Assembly (NCBI RefSeq): GCF_001815935.1
Contig: NZ_KV823421.1
Coordinates: forward strand, 1 to 64,000
From: Corynebacterium sp. HMSC04H06
Lineage (GTDB): Bacteria; Actinomycetota; Actinomycetes; Mycobacteriales; Mycobacteriaceae
Direction of reading: 5' to 3'
DNA length: 64,000 bases
Numbering within the stretch: position 1 is the first letter of the stretch; every line of letters starts with the position of its first letter. The notes beneath the pieces were generated by a model. The model did not search any database and had not been told where the DNA came from. It was given only the letters and a program-made list of their open reading frames with translations. Positions 7,664 through 17,168 of this stretch are shown piece by piece. The translations under genes and the position numbers were made by a program.

Positions 7664-8809
7664 GTGACTTTGCGCATTGGTTCTATTTCCCTCAACTCCC
7701 CCGTCATCCTCGCCCCGATGGCCGGGGTGACGAACGTGGCTTTCCGCACGCTCTGCCGCGAGCAGGAGCTCGCCCGCACCGGCACCGTGGCAGGGCTCTA
7801 CGTCTGCGAGATGGTCACCGCCCGCGCCCTAGTCGAGCGCAACGAGAAGACCATGCACATGACGACTTTCGCCCCGAACGAGGATCCGCGCTCGCTGCAG
7901 CTCTACACCGTGGATCCGGAATACACCTACCGCGCCGCAAAGATGATCGTGGACGAGAACCTGGCCGACCACATCGACATGAACTTCGGCTGCCCGGTCC
8001 CGAAGGTCACTCGGCGCGGGGGCGGGTCCGCCCTGCCGTACAAGCGCCGGCTCTTCGGCAATATCGTCGCCGCCGCCGTCAAGGCCACGGAAGGCACCGA
8101 TATCCCGGTCACGGTGAAGATGCGTGTCGGCATCGACAGCGAACACCACACGCACCTAGACGCCGGCCGGATCGCCGTCGAGGAGGGCGCGGCCGCCGTG
8201 GCCCTGCACGGGCGCACCGCCGCCCAGCGCTACTCCGGCCAGGCCGACTGGTCGGAGATCGCCCGTCTGAAGGAGCACCTCGCCGACAGCGGCGTGCCAG
8301 TGCTGGGCAACGGCGACATCTTCAAGGCCTCCGATGCCGCCGCGATGATGGAAGCCACCGGCTGCGACGGGGTCGTCGTCGGCCGCGGCTGCCTGGGCCG
8401 GCCCTGGCTCTTCGCGGAACTCTCCGCCCACCTGCGCGGCGAGCCGGTGCCCGAAGAACCGACCCTGGGGGAGGTCACGCGGATCCTCTACCGGCACGCG
8501 GAATTGCTCGCGCACTACGACGGCGAGGCCCACGCTAGCCGCGATATTCGTAAACACATTGGGTGGTACTTACGCGGTTTCCCGGTCGGCGGCGAGGTCC
8601 GCTCGCAGCTGTCCAAGGTGAACTCCCTGCCGGATCTGCGCGAGCTGCTCGCCCCTTGGGCCGGTTCTGACGCCCGAGCCGACGACGCCTCTGGGCCCCG
8701 GGGACGTCAGGGTTCGCCGGCTAAGGTCGCGCTGCCCGACGGCTGGCTGGACGACCCGGAAGATGAGGCGGTACCCGCCGGCGCCGAGATCATGAACTCT
8801 GGCGGCTAA
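7664..8809 (+). CDS. dusB: tRNA-dihydrouridine synthase B-type (DusB/Nifr3 family)
   Basis: FMN enzyme that reduces uridines in the tRNA D loop. A TIM barrel is clear: ILAPMAGVTNVAFR binds FMN, Cys110 in MNFGCPVPKVTRRGGG is the proton donor, VKMRVGID and HGRTAAQRYSGQADW follow, and VLGNGDIF plus GVVVGRGCLGRPWLF bind the FMN phosphate. The 381 residues include a C-terminal tail longer than the usual ~330. The GTG start lies seven bases after CACAAT, so the mRNA may be leaderless. It diverges from cat and is followed by phoU, as in mycobacteria. Confidence 0.93.
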   Translation: MTLRIGSISLNSPVILAPMAGVTNVAFRTLCREQELARTGTVAGLYVCEMVTARALVERNEKTMHMTTFAPNEDPRSLQLYTVDPEYTYRAAKMIVDENLADHIDMNFGCPVPKVTRRGGGSALPYKRRLFGNIVAAAVKATEGTDIPVTVKMRVGIDSEHHTHLDAGRIAVEEGAAAVALHGRTAAQRYSGQADWSEIARLKEHLADSGVPVLGNGDIFKASDAAAMMEATGCDGVVVGRGCLGRPWLFAELSAHLRGEPVPEEPTLGEVTRILYRHAELLAHYDGEAHASRDIRKHIGWYLRGFPVGGEVRSQLSKVNSLPDLRELLAPWAGSDARADDASGPRGRQGSPAKVALPDGWLDDPEDEAVPAGAEIMNSGG

Positions 8810-8856
8810 ACCCCCAGCTTGTATACACCTATAGAGGTATTGAAAAATACTTGTTC

Positions 8857-8897
8857 TTGACGGGCGCCACCAATATACGTGCACTATACTGTTGGGC
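8857..8897 (+). promoter_or_regulatory. Leaderless phoU promoter
   Basis: TATACT (8885-8890) lies seven bases before the ATG at 8898 with no Shine-Dalgarno sequence, so transcription should start at the start codon. A TTGACG at 8857-8862 is too far (22 bp) to be the -35. A short inverted repeat GTATT-N4-AATAC (8837-8850) just upstream could be a regulatory site. Confidence 0.5.
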
Positions 8898-9626
8898 ATG
8901 CGAATTGCCTACAGAGAGAAGTTAGATAACTTCGCGCACGACCTGATCCTGATGTGCGACACGGTTCAGGCGATCATGTCGCAGGCTTCGCGCGCACTTC
9001 TGACAGCTGCCCTGCAGCCGGCGGAAGACGGTCTGTCCCTATCCGACGAGCTAGAAGAGCTGCGCACCCGGTGCGAAGAACGCGCCGTATCCCTCCTGGC
9101 ACTGGAAAACCCCATGGCCAAGGACCTGCGCCAAGTGGTCTCCTCTATCTATATCGTGGAGGACCTCTACCGCATGGGCCAGCTGGCCAAGCACATCGCG
9201 AAGTCCGCGCGGCGCCGCCACCCCAACCACGTGGTTCCGGAGGAATTCATGGGGTACCTGGAAGAGCTCACCCGCCTGGTGGACGAAATGTGCTCGCGCA
9301 CCCGCAACGCCCTCATCGACCCGGCCCCCCAGCTGGCTCTGGAGCTGGCCAGCGACGATGACGCGGTCGACGACATCAACCACCACCTGATCACCATCCT
9401 GACCCAGCGGGAGTGGAAGTACTCCACCCGTTCGGCCGTGGACCTGGCCATGCTCTCGCGCTTCTACGAACGCTACGCGGACCACTGCGTCAACGTGGCC
9501 GCCCGCATCCTGTACCTGAGCACCGGCATGCTGCCGGACGAGTACCTGGCCCGCCGCGCCGACGAGGACCGCCGCCAGGACATGGAGGCCCACTTCGCCG
9601 CCCTGGAGCGCCAGTTCCGCCGCTAG
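8898..9626 (+). CDS. phoU: Phosphate transport regulator PhoU
   Basis: Cytoplasmic regulator that couples the Pst importer to the phosphate-sensing kinase. The 242-residue protein is two three-helix PhoU repeats; acidic clusters that bind metal ions are visible (e.g. ELEELRTRCEERA in the first, DDAVDDINHH and RFYERYADHCVNVAARI in the second). I start at ATG 8898 by the leaderless -10. The gene is convergent with pstB, as in C. glutamicum, rather than in the pst operon as in E. coli. Confidence 0.94.
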   Translation: MRIAYREKLDNFAHDLILMCDTVQAIMSQASRALLTAALQPAEDGLSLSDELEELRTRCEERAVSLLALENPMAKDLRQVVSSIYIVEDLYRMGQLAKHIAKSARRRHPNHVVPEEFMGYLEELTRLVDEMCSRTRNALIDPAPQLALELASDDDAVDDINHHLITILTQREWKYSTRSAVDLAMLSRFYERYADHCVNVAARILYLSTGMLPDEYLARRADEDRRQDMEAHFAALERQFRR

Positions 9627-9652
9627 GCCAGTACCTCCCTTTCCTCCCCCAT

Positions 9653-9685
9653 TGCCCGCCGCGCGCCCTGCGCGGCGGGCATTTA
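9653..9685 (+). terminator. Terminator of phoU
   Basis: An 11 bp GC stem (9653-9663 with 9671-9681) is followed by TTTAAA. Confidence 0.75.
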
Positions 9686-9692
9686 AACGACT

Positions 9693-9730
9693 ATCCCCCG
9701 GCGCCAAGGCTCAACCTGGCACCGGGGGAT
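9693..9730 (-). terminator. Terminator of the pst operon
   Basis: A 14 bp stem (9693-9706 with 9717-9730), fully paired with one G-U on the minus strand, lies between the convergent phoU and pstB. A second small stem (9766-9773 with 9779-9786) is just past the pstB stop. Confidence 0.65.
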
Positions 9731-9797
9731 TAAGTCTTTAGCTCAGACAATCAAGTTTTAGCGCAGCGCACGGTTGAGCCGTGCGCGAGGGGACTCC

Positions 9798-10571
<774 letters not shown>

Positions 10572-10630
10572 CTTGTGCTCCTGAGTATGAGAGTTGTCGG
10601 TGAAAGTTCGGGCCGTGAAGGCAGTGCGGG

Positions 10631-11545
10631 TTACTGCTTGACCGAGAACTTCGCGGAGATGATTCGGGCGGCAACGTTGAGCAGCGCGATGAGAAGGACC
10701 AGGGTGAAGGCGGCGCCCCACAGCTTGTCGAGGACGGCCTCGGTAACGCCGGCCTTGTACATGTCCAACATCATCAGCGGCAGCGAGGACATGGTGCCAC
10801 TGGTCGGGTCCCACTTCAGGGCGCTGGTAGAACCGACCAGGATGAGGACCGGAGCGGACTCACCCATGATGCGGGCGATTGCCAGCATGACACCGGTGGC
10901 GATACCGGACAGTGCAGTCGGAAGAACGATCTTGGCGATGGTCTTCCACTTCGGCACGCCCAGGGCGTAGGAGGCCTCGCGCAGATCCATCGGGACCACG
11001 CGCAGCATCTCCTCGGTGTTACGGACGACAATCGGAATCATCAGCAGCAACAGGGACCACGCCAGGGCCAGACCAGATCGGTCGAAGCCCATGACGCCGA
11101 TCCAGGCGGCGTAGACGAACAGGGCGGCAACGATGGACGGGACACCGGACAGGATGTCCACCATGAAGGTGGTGATGCGGCCGAGCCAGCCACCGCGGGA
11201 GTACTCCACCAGGTAGATGGCGGTGAACACGCCGATCGGGACGGCGATGATGGTTGCCAGGCCGGCCTGGATGATGGTACCGACGATGGCGTGCAGCGCA
11301 CCGCCGCCGGGCTGGTGGTACATGACGCCCAGCATGTCCTCGGTCCACCACTCCAGGTTCAGAGTGACGGGCAGGCCCTTGACGATGAGCTCCCAGAGCA
11401 CCCACACCAGCGGAATGAGAGCGACAATCATGCACAGGTAGATAAGGACGGTCGCCGCGCTGTTGGCGAACTTGCGCTTGCCCGAGATGTCGGTAAAGGC
11501 GTTGTGTGTGGTCGAAACGTCAGAAGCAGCTACAGCATTAGACAT
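10631..11545 (-). CDS. pstA: Phosphate ABC transporter permease PstA
   Basis: Inner-membrane permease subunit of 304 residues with about six hydrophobic segments. The EAA loop that contacts PstB is readable as [24 protein letters not shown] hydrophilic N-terminus of about 35 residues precedes the first membrane helix. The ATG at 11545 is 20 bases past the pstC stop; it pairs with PstC. Confidence 0.96.
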   Translation of the reverse strand: MSNAVAASDVSTTHNAFTDISGKRKFANSAATVLIYLCMIVALIPLVWVLWELIVKGLPVTLNLEWWTEDMLGVMYHQPGGGALHAIVGTIIQAGLATIIAVPIGVFTAIYLVEYSRGGWLGRITTFMVDILSGVPSIVAALFVYAAWIGVMGFDRSGLALAWSLLLLMIPIVVRNTEEMLRVVPMDLREASYALGVPKWKTIAKIVLPTALSGIATGVMLAIARIMGESAPVLILVGSTSALKWDPTSGTMSSLPLMMLDMYKAGVTEAVLDKLWGAAFTLVLLIALLNVAARIISAKFSVKQ

Positions 11546-11565
11546 TGTTTTTTATCCTCACTCTT

Positions 11566-12642
11566 CTACTTCTTGGAGACGATCGCGCGGGCAATGGCGT
11601 TGACGATGAACGTCAGCAAGAACAGCACCAGACCGGCGGCGATGTAGGCGCCCGCCTTAATCGGGTTGTTGAACTCCGGTGCCGCGTTCGCAATCGCGGT
11701 CGCGAAGGTGGTACCGCCATCGAACAGGGAGAAGCGGAACTCGGACGACGGGCCGACGACCATGTACAGGGCCATGGTCTCACCGAGCGCGCGGCCCAGG
11801 CCCAGCATGGCGCCGGAGATGTAGCCCGACAGGCCGAACGGCAGGACGGTCATGCGGACGACTTCCCAGCGCGTAGCACCCAGGGCGAGGGCGGACTCAA
11901 CCTGCCCCTTCGGGGTCTGGACGAAGACCTCACGCGCGGTTGCGGCGATAATCGGCAGAATCATCACGGCCAGGACAATGCCACCGGTGAACATGTTGCG
12001 GGCGGTTGCGAACGACGGCGAGTTCTCGTAGACGGTGAAGAGGAAGAACCCACCGGCCCAGCTGTGAATCCACTCGTAGAATCCCGAGAGCACCGGGCCC
12101 AGGACCAGCCAGCCCCACAGGCCGTAAACAATGGACGGGACGGCGGCCAGCATGTCGACCAAGAAGCCCATCGGCTTGACCAGGCGCGCCGGCGCGTAAT
12201 TGGACAGGAAGATGGCCACGCCCAGTGCCACCGGCATGGCGATGATGAGAGCCAGCACCGACATGGTGACCGTGGCGGCGAACAGGTTCGGGATACCGAA
12301 GTACATTTCGTCCACGCTGGACGTGTCCCACGGACCCGTGTAGGTGAAGAAGCCGAGGTAGCCTTCGGCGTTGCGGTTCAGCGCGGGGACGGCACGAATA
12401 ATCAGGAAAATGCCGATAGCCGCAATGAAGACGGTGATAAGGGTGGCGGACGCCGTGGATAAAATCTCAAAGACGCGATCACCGGGTCGCTTAACGCCGC
12501 CGGTCTTCACACCCTCGGAAGCGCCCTGGGGTTCGTTGTCGGGTTTGCCCGCGGCAGTGGTCGTAGCCACGGAGTGGCCTTCCACGTTGCGGTCGTCGTC
12601 GAGCTTCTTATGCTCACCCGTTGTCGAGTTGTACTCAGCCAT
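11566..12642 (-). CDS. pstC: Phosphate ABC transporter permease PstC
   Basis: Second permease subunit, 358 residues with about six membrane segments. The EAA loop reads ESALALGATRWEVVRMTVLP, and LGRALGETMALYMVVG is also conserved. The first 60 residues are hydrophilic and low in complexity. I start at ATG 12642, which has a GAAGGA about ten bases upstream, rather than at a TTG at 12660 that overlaps it. It follows pstS after 147 bp that hold two hairpins. Confidence 0.95.
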   Translation of the reverse strand: MAEYNSTTGEHKKLDDDRNVEGHSVATTTAAGKPDNEPQGASEGVKTGGVKRPGDRVFEILSTASATLITVFIAAIGIFLIIRAVPALNRNAEGYLGFFTYTGPWDTSSVDEMYFGIPNLFAATVTMSVLALIIAMPVALGVAIFLSNYAPARLVKPMGFLVDMLAAVPSIVYGLWGWLVLGPVLSGFYEWIHSWAGGFFLFTVYENSPSFATARNMFTGGIVLAVMILPIIAATAREVFVQTPKGQVESALALGATRWEVVRMTVLPFGLSGYISGAMLGLGRALGETMALYMVVGPSSEFRFSLFDGGTTFATAIANAAPEFNNPIKAGAYIAAGLVLFLLTFIVNAIARAIVSKK

Positions 12643-12687
12643 GTGGCGGGGATCCTTCAACTTGTAGGGTTTTTACGTGTGTCACAT

Positions 12688-12740
12688 CTTCCCGTTTAAC
12701 GGGAAGAACCCCCGACGGCGTAGAAAGCGGCCGGCGGGGG
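12688..12740 (-). promoter_or_regulatory. pstS-pstC intercistronic hairpins
   Basis: Two stems lie between pstS and pstC: 12688-12694 with 12700-12706, and 12711-12716 with 12735-12740 with interruptions. Neither has a long T run. They could protect the pstS message end or attenuate read-through, which would give more binding protein than permease, as is usual in pst operons. Confidence 0.4.
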
Positions 12741-12808
12741 AATTCAACCATCCGGAACATCACCGCGCACTGCGGGCGGGGTGCTGCACCAGTCAGTATG
12801 AGGATTCT

Positions 12809-13906
12809 TTAGGACGCCTGAATCTCGTCCACAGCCGCCTTCAGGCGGTCCAGGTGAGCGCCGGAGACCGGGATGTGACCGGCCTCGGTCAGGCCCTCAT
12901 CCTGGTGATCCAGAGCGGTCTTCAGGAACTCCTTCAACAGGGCTGCCTCGGACTCGTCGTAACCAGCGGAGCAGACAATCTCGTAGGTGGTCAGGATGAG
13001 CGGGTAGGAACCCTCATCGGAGGAGGAGAACAGGGCCTCGGAGTTAACAACCATGTCGTTGCCCTCGGTCTCGAACTCCAGGTTCTCCAGAGCGGTACCG
13101 ACAGTCTCCTCAGACAGCTCGGTCGGGCCTGCACCGAAGTCGATCTTGGCGACGCCCAGGCCAGCCTGCTCAGCGTGAGAGTGCTCGACGTAGGTGATGC
13201 CGCCGTCGATGCTGGAGACCTGGGTAGCAACACCGGAGGAGCCGTTGGCACCCTCGCCGACCTCGGTCGGGAAGTTCTTGCCGCCCTCATTGTCCCACTC
13301 TTCGGTGGCGTCGTGCAGGAACTTCTGGAAGTTGTCGGAGGTACCGGACTCGTCGGAGCGGTAGACCACGGAGATGCGGGTGTCCGGCAGGTCAACGCCC
13401 TCGTTGTCAGCCTGGATGGCCTCGTCGTTCCATTCGGTGATGTCGCCCTTGAAGATCTTGGCAACGTTCTCGGTGGAAAGATTCAGCTCGTCAACGCCCT
13501 CCAGGTTGTAGGCGATAGCAACCGGGCCGATGACGAACGGCAGGTGCCAAGCGTCGTTGCCGTTGCAACGGTCCTTGGCAGCGTCGACCTGCTCCTCCTC
13601 CAGCGGGGAGTCGGAACCGGCGAACGTAACCTGGCCATCGACGAACTGGGTACGGCCAGAGCCGGAGCCGGTGGCGTTGTATGCAAGGCTAGCGTCGCCG
13701 CCAGTAGCTTCCTGGAACTTGGAAGCGAAGTAGTCCATAGCGTTCTGCTGGGAGGATGCGCCTTCACCAGTCAGCTCGCCGGAGACCTCGGTCTCACCCT
13801 CGGAGGAGGAGCCAGAGGAGTCAGAGTCGTTGCAGGCGACCAGCGCGGTAGAAGAAGCCGCGATGATACCGAAGATTGCAGCGGTGCGCTTGAAATTGCG
13901 AATCAC
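12809..13906 (-). CDS. pstS: Phosphate-binding lipoprotein PstS
   Basis: Extracytoplasmic phosphate-binding component, 365 residues. The signal peptide ends in the lipobox LVAC (Cys25), followed by a Ser/Gly/Glu-rich linker. The mature protein starts with the conserved SGELTGEGASSQQNAMDYFA, where the loop binds phosphate, and later carries AGSDSPL and YRSDESGTSDNFQKFL. The GTG start has AGGAAAGG upstream. It is first in the pst operon and presumably the main target of the PhoS-PhoR system encoded at 42-44 kb. Confidence 0.96.
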   Translation of the reverse strand: MIRNFKRTAAIFGIIAASSTALVACNDSDSSGSSSEGETEVSGELTGEGASSQQNAMDYFASKFQEATGGDASLAYNATGSGSGRTQFVDGQVTFAGSDSPLEEEQVDAAKDRCNGNDAWHLPFVIGPVAIAYNLEGVDELNLSTENVAKIFKGDITEWNDEAIQADNEGVDLPDTRISVVYRSDESGTSDNFQKFLHDATEEWDNEGGKNFPTEVGEGANGSSGVATQVSSIDGGITYVEHSHAEQAGLGVAKIDFGAGPTELSEETVGTALENLEFETEGNDMVVNSEALFSSSDEGSYPLILTTYEIVCSAGYDESEAALLKEFLKTALDHQDEGLTEAGHIPVSGAHLDRLKAAVDEIQAS

Positions 13907-14245
13907 GGGAAACCTTTCCTGTGGAGATCAGATTCAACTTGATTGTCCGAGCACCTTTTACCCGCGTGCTCTCACCCCATGGGACGGTGGAGCCGGGCTG
14001 ACCCCCGGCGCGGTGGAACTGACCTTTAAGCGGTGAACTAGTCCGCAGCACAGTACCTCCGAGCCGCAAAGGCCTGGATACTCACAACGCTTAAAGCTAT
14101 CCAGCCTTGGTTAACCCGAAAGGTGCGTTTCGGTTAACACTGAGTTAACAATCGTCTCACAGCGGGTGATTCTACTCACCTTCCACGTTTCACTGTGTTC
14201 TTCACCTGGCTTTTGTTTGGATTTGGTCCGTTTTTTGGACTGGCC
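13907..14245 (-). promoter_or_regulatory. pstS upstream region with GTTAAC repeats (putative phosphate box)
   Basis: This 339-base gap between mshD and pstS holds no gene. Three GTTAAC hexamers lie at 14110-14115, 14133-14138 and 14144-14149; the last two are exactly 11 bp apart and the first is 23 bp from the second, a spacing suited to an OmpR/PhoB-family regulator reading direct repeats. A TAGCTT on the minus strand (14093-14098) just downstream is a reasonable -10. The first two hexamers also form an imperfect inverted repeat (14109-14139). Assignment to PhoR is inference. Confidence 0.4.
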
Positions 14246-15175
14246 CTAGCGCTTCTTCACACCGTAGACGCAGTGACGCTCGGCCACCTCAAAGCCCGCT
14301 TTGTCGTAGGAGCGCACGGCCGGGGCGTTGTCCGCCTCCACGTACAAAATCACCTTGCCAGCGCCCTTGTTCCGCATGCGCTGCAGGCCCATCGCCAGCA
14401 GCGGCCGGGATAGCCCCTTGCCCCGGTAGGAGCTGGCCAGCCCGATGACGTAGACCTCACCGAAGGGCTCGTCTTCCTCGGTGGTTGCCGGGGAATGCCA
14501 TTTGGTCCAGTGGAAGCCGGCCAACGTCGGTTCCGCACCGCGGGTATCCCACAGGAAGAGCACGTCCGCAGGATCGAACCAGGAGTTGTCCTTGCCGCGT
14601 TCCAAGCGCTCGGCGTCCCAGCCGCCCTGCTCCGGGTGCCAGCTAAACGCCTCGTTGTTGACCGCCAGCCAGGCACGGTCCACGGCAGCGGCCCCGAAGC
14701 GTTCGGCGGCCGCCGGGCAATCCAGGGCCTGAAGGCCCGGCGCGTCGTCGGCAGAAAAGGCCGCGGCGCTGGACAACGGTTCCCCTTGGACGGCCATGAC
14801 CAAAAGCTCGCGCTCTACCTCCCGGCCCGCGGCGGCGGCCAGGCACTGGGCCGCCGGCAGGTTGCCGTGCGCCCAGACCGGGCGGTCGCCAAGCTCGGCC
14901 AGCAGGGCCTTGCCCCCGCCGTGGCCGCGGTAGTCGGGGGCGACGAAGAGCTCGGCGCTGTCGCCGTCGTCAGCCGCCACCCCGGCTAGGTCCTCGCCCA
15001 CCCAGAGCAGGGTGTGGGTATGGCCCAAGCGGGCGTCCTCCAGCCCCGCCAGGAACTGCTCGGACAGAGGCGCTACCCCGTCGGCCTGGGCGGCGTCGCG
15101 CGCCAGGGCGGCGACGGCGCGGGCCGTGGCGGCATCGTCGGACAGGTGCGTGGTCTTAGTGTTAGTCACTGTCAT
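14246..15175 (-). CDS. mshD: Mycothiol synthase (MshD)
   Basis: Last step of mycothiol synthesis: acetylates Cys-GlcN-inositol with acetyl-CoA. The 309-residue protein is two tandem GNAT domains; the N-terminal one has AELFVAPDYRGHGGGKAL and the active C-terminal one has VYVIGLASSYRGKGLSRPLL followed by ILYVEADNAPAVRSYDKAGF. The conserved NEAFSWHPEQGGW motif between them is diagnostic. The start at ATG 15175 is seven bases after TATTCT, so probably leaderless. It diverges from the LmeA-like gene and is adjacent to the pst operon as in mycobacteria. Confidence 0.95.
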   Translation of the reverse strand: MTVTNTKTTHLSDDAATARAVAALARDAAQADGVAPLSEQFLAGLEDARLGHTHTLLWVGEDLAGVAADDGDSAELFVAPDYRGHGGGKALLAELGDRPVWAHGNLPAAQCLAAAAGREVERELLVMAVQGEPLSSAAAFSADDAPGLQALDCPAAAERFGAAAVDRAWLAVNNEAFSWHPEQGGWDAERLERGKDNSWFDPADVLFLWDTRGAEPTLAGFHWTKWHSPATTEEDEPFGEVYVIGLASSYRGKGLSRPLLAMGLQRMRNKGAGKVILYVEADNAPAVRSYDKAGFEVAERHCVYGVKKR

Positions 15176-15198
15176 GGTTTCCAGAATAGTTTGCAACA

Positions 15199-16026
15199 AT
15201 GGAGCATGTGACTGACGTTGTTGTGCCCGCCCGCGCCCGCAAGCCCCTCGCCTGGTTGCTGGGCATCGCCGCGGTGGGCGGAAGCCTGTTCGTGATGGAC
15301 TCCGGCTTCGCCATGCATGCGGAGCACTCCATTTCCCAGCGGGTCAAGGAAGAATCCAAGCTGGAAAACTCCCCCGAGGTCTTCGTCGGGGGCATGCCCT
15401 ACCTGGGGGCGTCGGTAACCAACGAGATCCCGCTGATCGAGGTCAAGTCCCTCGACGTGGAGGTCCCCCACCTAGGGATGATCAACGCGCAGACCACCCT
15501 GCGCGATATCACCGTCGCCGCCGACCAGTTGACCAGCGGCAACTTCGCCGGCGCGTCGGTGTCCACCTTCTCGCGCGCCATCACCTTGGACGGGGTCGCG
15601 CTCGGGCGCCTGCTGAGCATCACTGACTTGTCGATTGCCAACCCGGACAACATCTCACCTACGGGCGGCATGGCCTCCGAGGCCGAGCTCAGCGGCACCG
15701 TCGCCGGCGCGAAAGAGCCCACCCGGGTGCGCGTGACGCTGCGGCTAGTCGGCGAACGCTTCTACATGCGCCCGGTGGAGATCTTGGAGCTGGCCGAGGG
15801 CACGAGCGAGGAAGAGGCCACGAAGGCCTTCGAGTTGGAACTGGATACCCGGCAGCTGCCCCTGCCCGCCCAGGCCACCGCCGTGCGCCTGCAGGGTGGC
15901 GGCATCACTTTCGAGACCCAGCGCCGCAACACCCACCTGCAGCCCGGGCAGCTCGCCCCCATCGAGATCGCCGGAGACTACGACTCCGACGGGCGCGAGG
16001 TCAACGACGAGAATTCCGGCGCCTAG
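15199..16026 (+). CDS. DUF2993/LmeA-family phospholipid-binding exported protein
   Basis: A 275-residue protein with one N-terminal hydrophobic segment (about residues 17-38) that should act as a signal or anchor, followed by a soluble beta-rich domain of the DUF2993 family. In mycobacteria the family member LmeA acts in periplasmic lipomannan maturation; position between mshD and other genes of this block matches Rv0817c. Function in corynebacteria is by analogy only. The ATG at 15199 has no clear ribosome binding site; a GTG at 15208 is possible. The end is close to the convergent kinase gene (6 bases). Confidence 0.75.
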   Translation: MEHVTDVVVPARARKPLAWLLGIAAVGGSLFVMDSGFAMHAEHSISQRVKEESKLENSPEVFVGGMPYLGASVTNEIPLIEVKSLDVEVPHLGMINAQTTLRDITVAADQLTSGNFAGASVSTFSRAITLDGVALGRLLSITDLSIANPDNISPTGGMASEAELSGTVAGAKEPTRVRVTLRLVGERFYMRPVEILELAEGTSEEEATKAFELELDTRQLPLPAQATAVRLQGGGITFETQRRNTHLQPGQLAPIEIAGDYDSDGREVNDENSGA

Positions 16027-16032
16027 CCGCGC

Positions 16033-17076
16033 CTACTTAATCCGGATCAGATCCCGCAGGATCTCCTTGAGGCTGCGCTTGTGCGGCTCGCCGGCCTCCT
16101 GCGGGGCGAATACCTCGAGGGCGTCCGGCACCGACTTGAGCTGTACCCGGGTGTGCGTGCCCTCGGATTCCCCGTCCGCCTGGAAGCGGTGCGGGGTCGG
16201 GCAGCTCAGCGTCACCGCGGTGGCGTCGTCGAATTGCAGGGTGCGCGCGTTGGTGACCTTGTTGAGCCAGCGGCGGTGATCCACGCCAATGAGGTGCAGC
16301 ATGCCGACCAGGCCGGACACGCCCTGCAGGCTGCTCAGGCCGAACAGGCCCAGCCCCTCGTCGAAGGAGTTGCGCGAGTTGGTCACCATGGGCAGCGGGC
16401 CCAGAAAAGTCCACGGGTTGGTATTCGAGGCCAGCATCAGGGGCACGTTCTCGTGCTCCCAGCGCTGCCCGTCGCGGCCTTCCGCGACCACGCTGATGCG
16501 CGGCGGCCGGCGCAGCGCGCGGGTATAGGCGCGCACCCCGATGGCCAGGTAGCGCAGCGGGGTGGCCGCAAAGCCGCGCTCGCGGGCGCGGTCCACGCGC
16601 GCCAGGACGTCGGCGTCCAGACCGAAGCCCGCGTTCACCGCGAACCAGCGCTCGTCCCAGGTTCCCAGGCAGATGGTGCGGGTGCTGTGGCGGTCAAGCA
16701 GCCGGGCCAGCACGTGGGTCGCGTCCACGGCTCCGGCGGGAAAGCCCAGCGCGCGCACGAAGACGTTCGCCGAGCCGGTCGGGATGATAGCCAGCACGGG
16801 CAGCTCCTCCGGGCGGGGCCGCTGCCCGGAATCGTGCACCTGCCCGAGCAGGCCGTTGACGATCTCGTTGACGGTGCCGTCGCCGCCCATGGCGATGACC
16901 GCGTCGAAGTCTGAGCGGCGCATGCCGGCCACCATCTGCTCCGCATGCCCCGGGTACTGGGTCATCCGGGCCTCCATGGACAGCCCGGGCACCGCCCGCA
17001 GCGCCGGCACGACCTGCCGCAGCAGGCCGGCGTTCTGGCTCGTGGAATTCGGGTTCAAAACTAATAGGACACGCAC
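16033..17076 (-). CDS. Diacylglycerol/lipid kinase family protein (DagK catalytic domain)
   Basis: ATP-dependent lipid kinase fold of 347 residues. The N-terminal half holds VLLVLNPNST, AVIAMGGDGTVNEIVNGLLG (nucleotide-binding GGDGT) and IIPTGSANVFVRALGFP; the C-terminal beta sandwich ends in FQADGESEG, where the acidic residue binds metal. The GTG at 17076 lies nine bases after TATAGA and gives the canonical MRVLLVLNP start; the longer frame to 17148 is discarded. Its lipid substrate cannot be told from sequence. It diverges from the nitrobindin-like gene. Confidence 0.88.
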   Translation of the reverse strand: MRVLLVLNPNSTSQNAGLLRQVVPALRAVPGLSMEARMTQYPGHAEQMVAGMRRSDFDAVIAMGGDGTVNEIVNGLLGQVHDSGQRPRPEELPVLAIIPTGSANVFVRALGFPAGAVDATHVLARLLDRHSTRTICLGTWDERWFAVNAGFGLDADVLARVDRARERGFAATPLRYLAIGVRAYTRALRRPPRISVVAEGRDGQRWEHENVPLMLASNTNPWTFLGPLPMVTNSRNSFDEGLGLFGLSSLQGVSGLVGMLHLIGVDHRRWLNKVTNARTLQFDDATAVTLSCPTPHRFQADGESEGTHTRVQLKSVPDALEVFAPQEAGEPHKRSLKEILRDLIRIK

Positions 17077-17168
17077 ACACCACACTCTATAGACCCGGGC
17101 CGGGTTTCGCTGGCCCTTCCCCCGCCCAACCACGCAGTGCCGACGCACAGTTAGCTAGGATCGAGGGC

